From Parasponia andersonii (lineage: Eukaryota; Streptophyta; Magnoliopsida; Rosales; Cannabaceae), in the NCBI GenBank assembly GCA_002914805.1, contig JXTB01000092.1:242127-306126 (forward strand): 64,000 bases of DNA, in the 5' to 3' direction. Below the pieces are notes generated by a model, which saw only the letters and a program-made list of their open reading frames with translations, searched no databases and was not told the origin of the DNA. Shown here in pieces: positions 59,805-64,000 of the stretch (its first letter is position 1; the number at the start of each line of letters is the position of its first letter). A program made the position numbers and the translations under genes.

Positions 59805-61848
59805 ATGATCGTAAGGCAGCAGAAGATGGTGACGACGGAGGCGGAGATCATATGCCAGAAGAGCATCCCGGTGCTCGACATGAAGTACCATCTCCGTGTA
59901 GCTACGCAAGACCGCACTGAATCCTCCTCCTCCGCCTCCCCGCCTTCGCCACTCGTCGCCGAGATTCGGGTCTCCGAATTGCTCGCCTCCGATACTTCTA
60001 GCTTGGAATCGGTACGAGGTGTTTTTTTCTTTTTTTTTCCCTATGCCTTTTGTTTAGTTTTCTTGATTTTTTTTTTTTAAATGTCTTTTTCACAAGATTT
60101 GCTTGAAAATTTTGTCTTTCATGGTTTTCTATGCAAGATTTAGTTAAAGAATTAACTTGGTTATTATGTGGAATTAGATTTAAGTAGAAGTTGGAATTTG
60201 GGTTTTAGTTTCTTTAGGTCACGGTTTAGTTAATATTCTAGGGACTGGAGTTTTCTTTATGAAATCTGTGGAGATTAATTGATAATGACGATAAAAGTTC
60301 TAATCTTTTGGGTGTTTTGCTCCAAAAACTTGCTGAATTATCTTGCTTTGATTGATAAGATTTTAATTGTTATGCAGTGAGGAGTGTATTAAGCTTTTCC
60401 TTATTTACTTTTTAACTGGATTCCATAATCCCCCGTTATCTATGTGCAAGATACGATTTTCGAAATTTTTCTAATGATGTTGGGAGTAATGTTGACCGGC
60501 CTGGTGAATATTATATAGGTTTTAATCTTTTTGCTTACACTTTAAGATCTGTTAATTTTTTAATTTTTTATTTTTTAATGTAACATGCTTTCGACATCTG
60601 ATGGATTTTTTGCGGGATTATAGTTTTGTTAGAACTTTTTTGAGGGGAAAAAACTAGTAAAAATTGGAGATTCCACATAACAAATCAGAAATTTGGTTCG
60701 TTATAATACAACAGAAATATGCTACCTAATAATCCAAGTATACAACAGAAATTTTTCTTTACTCGTTTGAGTCTTTAGAGTATGTTTGATTACTTTTCTA
60801 TGATTATCCCTGAATATTCGACTTAATTTATTTTGGGCTGTTTCATCAGGTTGTTAGTTGCTCGGATGCCATTCAGGATGCTATCGTAGAGTCTTCTACA
60901 GTCAACTTTATTCCAAATATTCGTTCAGGTAGCCATGCTGACATTGGACCCAGAGATTCCATGGACGATGAACACATTCGAATTGATGATCTATCTAGCC
61001 ACCTGGGGTCTAATTTCCAGTCCCAAATGCCCAGTGCTTTTTACGCCGTGTTTGACGGTCATGGAGGTCCGGAAGCAGCTGCATACATCAAGAGGAATGC
61101 TATGAGATTATTCTTCCAAGATTCTGATCTGCCACAAACGACAGATGTCGATGCTGTTTTCTTAATGGAGTTGGAGAACTCTCATCGGAAAGCATTTTTA
61201 CTTGCAGACCTAGCATTGGCTGATGAAAGTAGTGTAAGCAGTTCATGTGGAACCACAGCGTTGACTGCATTGTTACTTGGAAGGCACTTGTTGGTTGCAA
61301 ATGCAGGTGACTGTCGAGCAGTACTTTGTAGGAAAGGAATGGCGGTTGAGATGTCTCAAGATCATAGGCCTTCTTACTTGCCAGAACGTAGACGAGTTGA
61401 AGAGTTAGGTGGTCATATTGATGATGGTTACCTCAATGGTTACCTCTCAGTCACACGAGCTCTAGGGGACTGGGACTTGAAACTCCCACTTGGTTCTTCA
61501 TCGCCACTCATTGCTGAGCCCGATGTTCAGCAGGTCGTGTTAACAGAAGATGATGAATTTTTGGTCATTGGCTGTGATGGAATCTGGGACGTTATGTCGA
61601 GCCAATACGCAGTCAGTCTTGTCCGCCGCGGGCTGAGGAGGCACGATGACCCGGAGCAGTGTGCTAGGGAACTCGTTAGAGAAGCATTGCGCCTAAACAC
61701 ATCAGATAATCTCACTGTGGTAGTCATCTGCTTTTCTTCCCCATCTCGAGTATTTGAGCCAGCTCCTAGACAACGACCTAGGTTTAGAGCATGCAGTCTT
61801 TCTGAGGAAGCCCGAAGTAGGTTGAAAAGCCTGCTAGAAGGCAATTGA
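59805..61848 (+). CDS. Protein phosphatase 2C, clade G type (401 aa)
   Basis: A metal-dependent Ser/Thr phosphatase, resembling the Arabidopsis PP2C49 / DBP1 group. Exons 59805-60011 and 60850-61848 (GT-AG, phase 0). ATG 59826 has a better context (AAGATGG) and would remove seven residues; the family N-terminus (MV..EAEIIC) favours it. The catalytic domain starts at [18 protein letters not shown]. Visible active-site residues are D109, DGHGG 138-142, GD at 222-223, DGIWDV 312-317 and D355 in TSDNLTVVV. The usual RxxMED metal motif reads R-D-S-M-D-D here, so D108 replaces glutamate. The C-terminus [17 protein letters not shown] is typical of this clade. It is probably cytosolic or nuclear, with no signal or membrane segment. 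Exact orthology is not settled from sequence alone. Confidence 0.93.
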
Positions 61849-62602
61849 ATGTGTGAATACAAATTGTGTTGTTACATTTAAAGGTATTTTTTCTATGAGA
61901 AAATATATCTCGTCTGTTTGTGGCTGTTTCAGATAATACTAGAAAAAACGGCCAGCAGTTTTGTCTTAGGGTAGAAAAACTTAGGCTTTTTTCCATTCTC
62001 AAGTTGTAGGTGTAATTTTTGGCGATGGCGTATGTAAACATTTTGGAAACTGATTTTTTCATCAATCTCGGTTTCAGTGGCCATGGCCCCATCATAGCTG
62101 ATGCATTCTTAACTTTTCTTTCCATCTATTATATTCGTGAAAAATCTCGTGTTTGCCCCCCTTTTACTATGGTGTGTTGCTATCTCAATCACTATGACCA
62201 AAAAGCACTGTTCTTCACTGTCTTGATACTAAATTTTTTGCTCGCCATCGTTATCTTGCAGACAATCCCAAATGGGTGAAGGCACAGTAAGTAAACTTTA
62301 TTGTACCACTTTTTAAGATTTCGGTATCCCATCACTATAGTACATAAACATTTGAGCAAAAAAAAAAATGTAATATCATCTTTGGTATTATCTCAGTCGT
62401 TTAATTCAGACCAGCTCCTCGTGCTTGCCCGCAAAAAATGAAAGCAATGCCCAAGGACGACCTAAAATTCAAATATTGAAGCTTCGATTTATTGTCAAAG
62501 CGTGGGAACTACGATCAAGAGGGATGTATGATCAAGAGGGCTGCATTTTATCTGGCCATTTTTCGGCCCAAAGCTTAGTTTATGTCCAAGGCTTTCTTTT
62601 TG
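61849..62602. other. PP2C 3' UTR and intergenic DNA
   Basis: The 3' UTR probably extends a few hundred bases. No gene follows; an open frame at 62019-62279 has no family resemblance. Confidence 0.45.
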
Positions 62603-63012
62603 AGAAATTTACACACAGTATTCATTTTTTTTCATAAATACCCGTTTTGAATTTTTTTTCAAAAATACTCATTTTTATAGTCCACATTTTATATATAAAA
62701 TATAAGCGATTCACAATCATAATATAAATTTTATTCATAAGGTATACGTTTTTATGTGTAAATATGAAGGGTATACATTTACAATATAAATGTTTATCAC
62801 AATTTACATTTTTCATTTTAAATTTGACTTATGGTATATATTTTCAAATACATGCCAATTTTTAGTGTAATTTTTATTTATAAAATGTAAATCACGATTT
62901 ATGTGTAAAATAGTCTATATATCTTCAAAAACAGATATTTATGAAATAAAAATAAAAAATAAGTATTTATGGAAATATAATTTTGAAAACGAGTATTTAT
63001 ATACTTTTCCCC
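62603..63012. mobile_element. Probable AT-rich MITE
   Basis: The left end has 'gaaatttacacacagtattcattttttttcataaatacccgtttt'. The reverse complement of the right end has 'gaaaagtatataaatactcgttttcaaaattatatttccataaatactt'. The shared 'cataaatac(c/t)' and 'actcgtttt' words suggest degenerate inverted repeats. The middle is nearly all A/T. Ends and target duplication are uncertain. Confidence 0.4.
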
Positions 63013-64000
63013 TTGTTTTATAGCAAAATAGAACAAAAGCATAACTAATCAAAGTTTGTACCAAAATACCCTTTAGCTAAACCTAGCCTCCCTCTCTTTC
63101 TCTCTGTGTTCAAATCAGACACAAACCAAAAAACTCACTCCTTAGAAATTCATTTCCCTTCTCAGATTTTCGCACTTCCTCTTGAATTTTTCTTTCGGAT
63201 TTTCTTGAGAATTTTCTCTCATCCAAACCTCTGAACCATAGACAAGCTTTTGAGTTTGGTTTAGTGGCGGTGGATAAGGGGTTGCAGACGGCGGGGCGAG
63301 GGATTGAAATGGCGAAGCAAGAGTTTGAAACAATGGTGAGTTTCGGGCGATTAGCTAAGGTGGGGTGATGGTGGGCACGGTGGTTTTGGTGGCTACTTCG
63401 AATCACAAGTGTACTGAACAATATCTAATTCCGTGATATCTAATTTTGACAATACATGACTTTTTTTCCGAGCTATCTTAGTGATGACCGTCAGTTCTTT
63501 TCTTTTCTATTTTTCTTTTATTTTCCAATGTTTTATTAGAATACTGTGATTCAAGTATTCTATTAAAACATCGTGAGTCCATCGATCACGTGAGATGAAT
63601 ATATAATGCAACATTATATGAATGTCATGAATGAGGTTATGTACTTTTTTCTATAAAATCACAAACAACCATGCAATGCTCTTTAAACAAGCCATATTCA
63701 GTTCTAAAAACTAATTGTCCAAACTCATTAATTTTTCCATAACTGATTTTTTTTGCAAAATCCAATTCCTACATAAAACATTATAAAACAGGATATATGA
63801 CACTCTAATCAGTGTGATGTACCTTCTAAGTAGTTTAATATCAATGTATTTTCTAAAATAGTTTATAAACACATTTTCACAAAGCATTTCATAAAATTCC
63901 ATATTTGATTACATTAAAACATTTATAATAATAACTATTGTGAAGTTAAATAATCGAATCTCTACCTCAATTGAGTAATACTAAAGCTCGTGACGATTCT
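63013..64000. other. Intergenic DNA, no gene supported
   Basis: A CT-rich leader-like tract lies at 63088-63110 and G-rich sequence with ATGGCGAAGCAAG at 63310, but no frame of useful length continues. The reverse-strand frame at 63110-63421 (103 codons) has no recognisable domain. The window ends without another gene being evident. Confidence 0.4.

Noticed and set aside
63110..63421. 103-codon minus-strand frame
   Set aside because: No family resemblance, no evidence of splicing or promoter, and composition like the surrounding non-coding DNA.

Overview
The window is nuclear DNA of a flowering plant, most likely a eudicot. It is AT-rich, its genes are split by many GT-AG introns with T-rich acceptors, and its three intact genes belong to plant families: a PH-domain VPS13, a galectin-domain GT31 galactosyltransferase and a clade-G-type PP2C. 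LTR, LINE and inverted-repeat elements fill the gaps. I cannot name the species from sequence alone.

Layout. 1-2405: AT-rich flank with a solo LTR (935-1738), then the leader of the first gene. 2406-34569 (+): a complete VPS13-type bridge-like lipid transfer protein gene. I could place 63 coding exons whose phases all agree (12,807 nt, 4,268 aa). Its introns carry a 5'-truncated LINE with target-site duplication, probable antisense retroposon ends, a G-run and a GC-AG intron. 34570-40936: gene-free and AT-rich, with a fold-back element and short tandem duplications. 40942-50141: a complete but defective LTR retrotransposon with a perfect 5-bp target duplication (TTTAT). It has a strongly deleted Ty3/Gypsy pol remnant, three adjacent tandem arrays (73, 100 and 75 bp), and a multi-exon antisense gene broken by stop codons. 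50142-53084: two probable inverted-repeat elements, then the leader of the next gene. 53085-57084 (+): a seven-exon GALT3-type galactosyltransferase (639 aa). 57085-59545: gene-free. 59805-61848 (+): a two-exon PP2C phosphatase (401 aa) with a clear TATA box. 61849-64000: gene-free, with one probable AT-rich inverted-repeat element.

The three host genes all lie on the + strand but have no evident shared pathway: lipid transfer at membrane contacts, Golgi glycosylation of cell-surface proteins, and protein dephosphorylation. I see no tRNA, rRNA, CRISPR or operon-like system. The most unusual structure is the retroelement at 40.9-50.1 kb, with its stacked satellite-like arrays and its antisense, intron-containing gene. 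The solo LTR upstream of VPS13 belongs to the same family.
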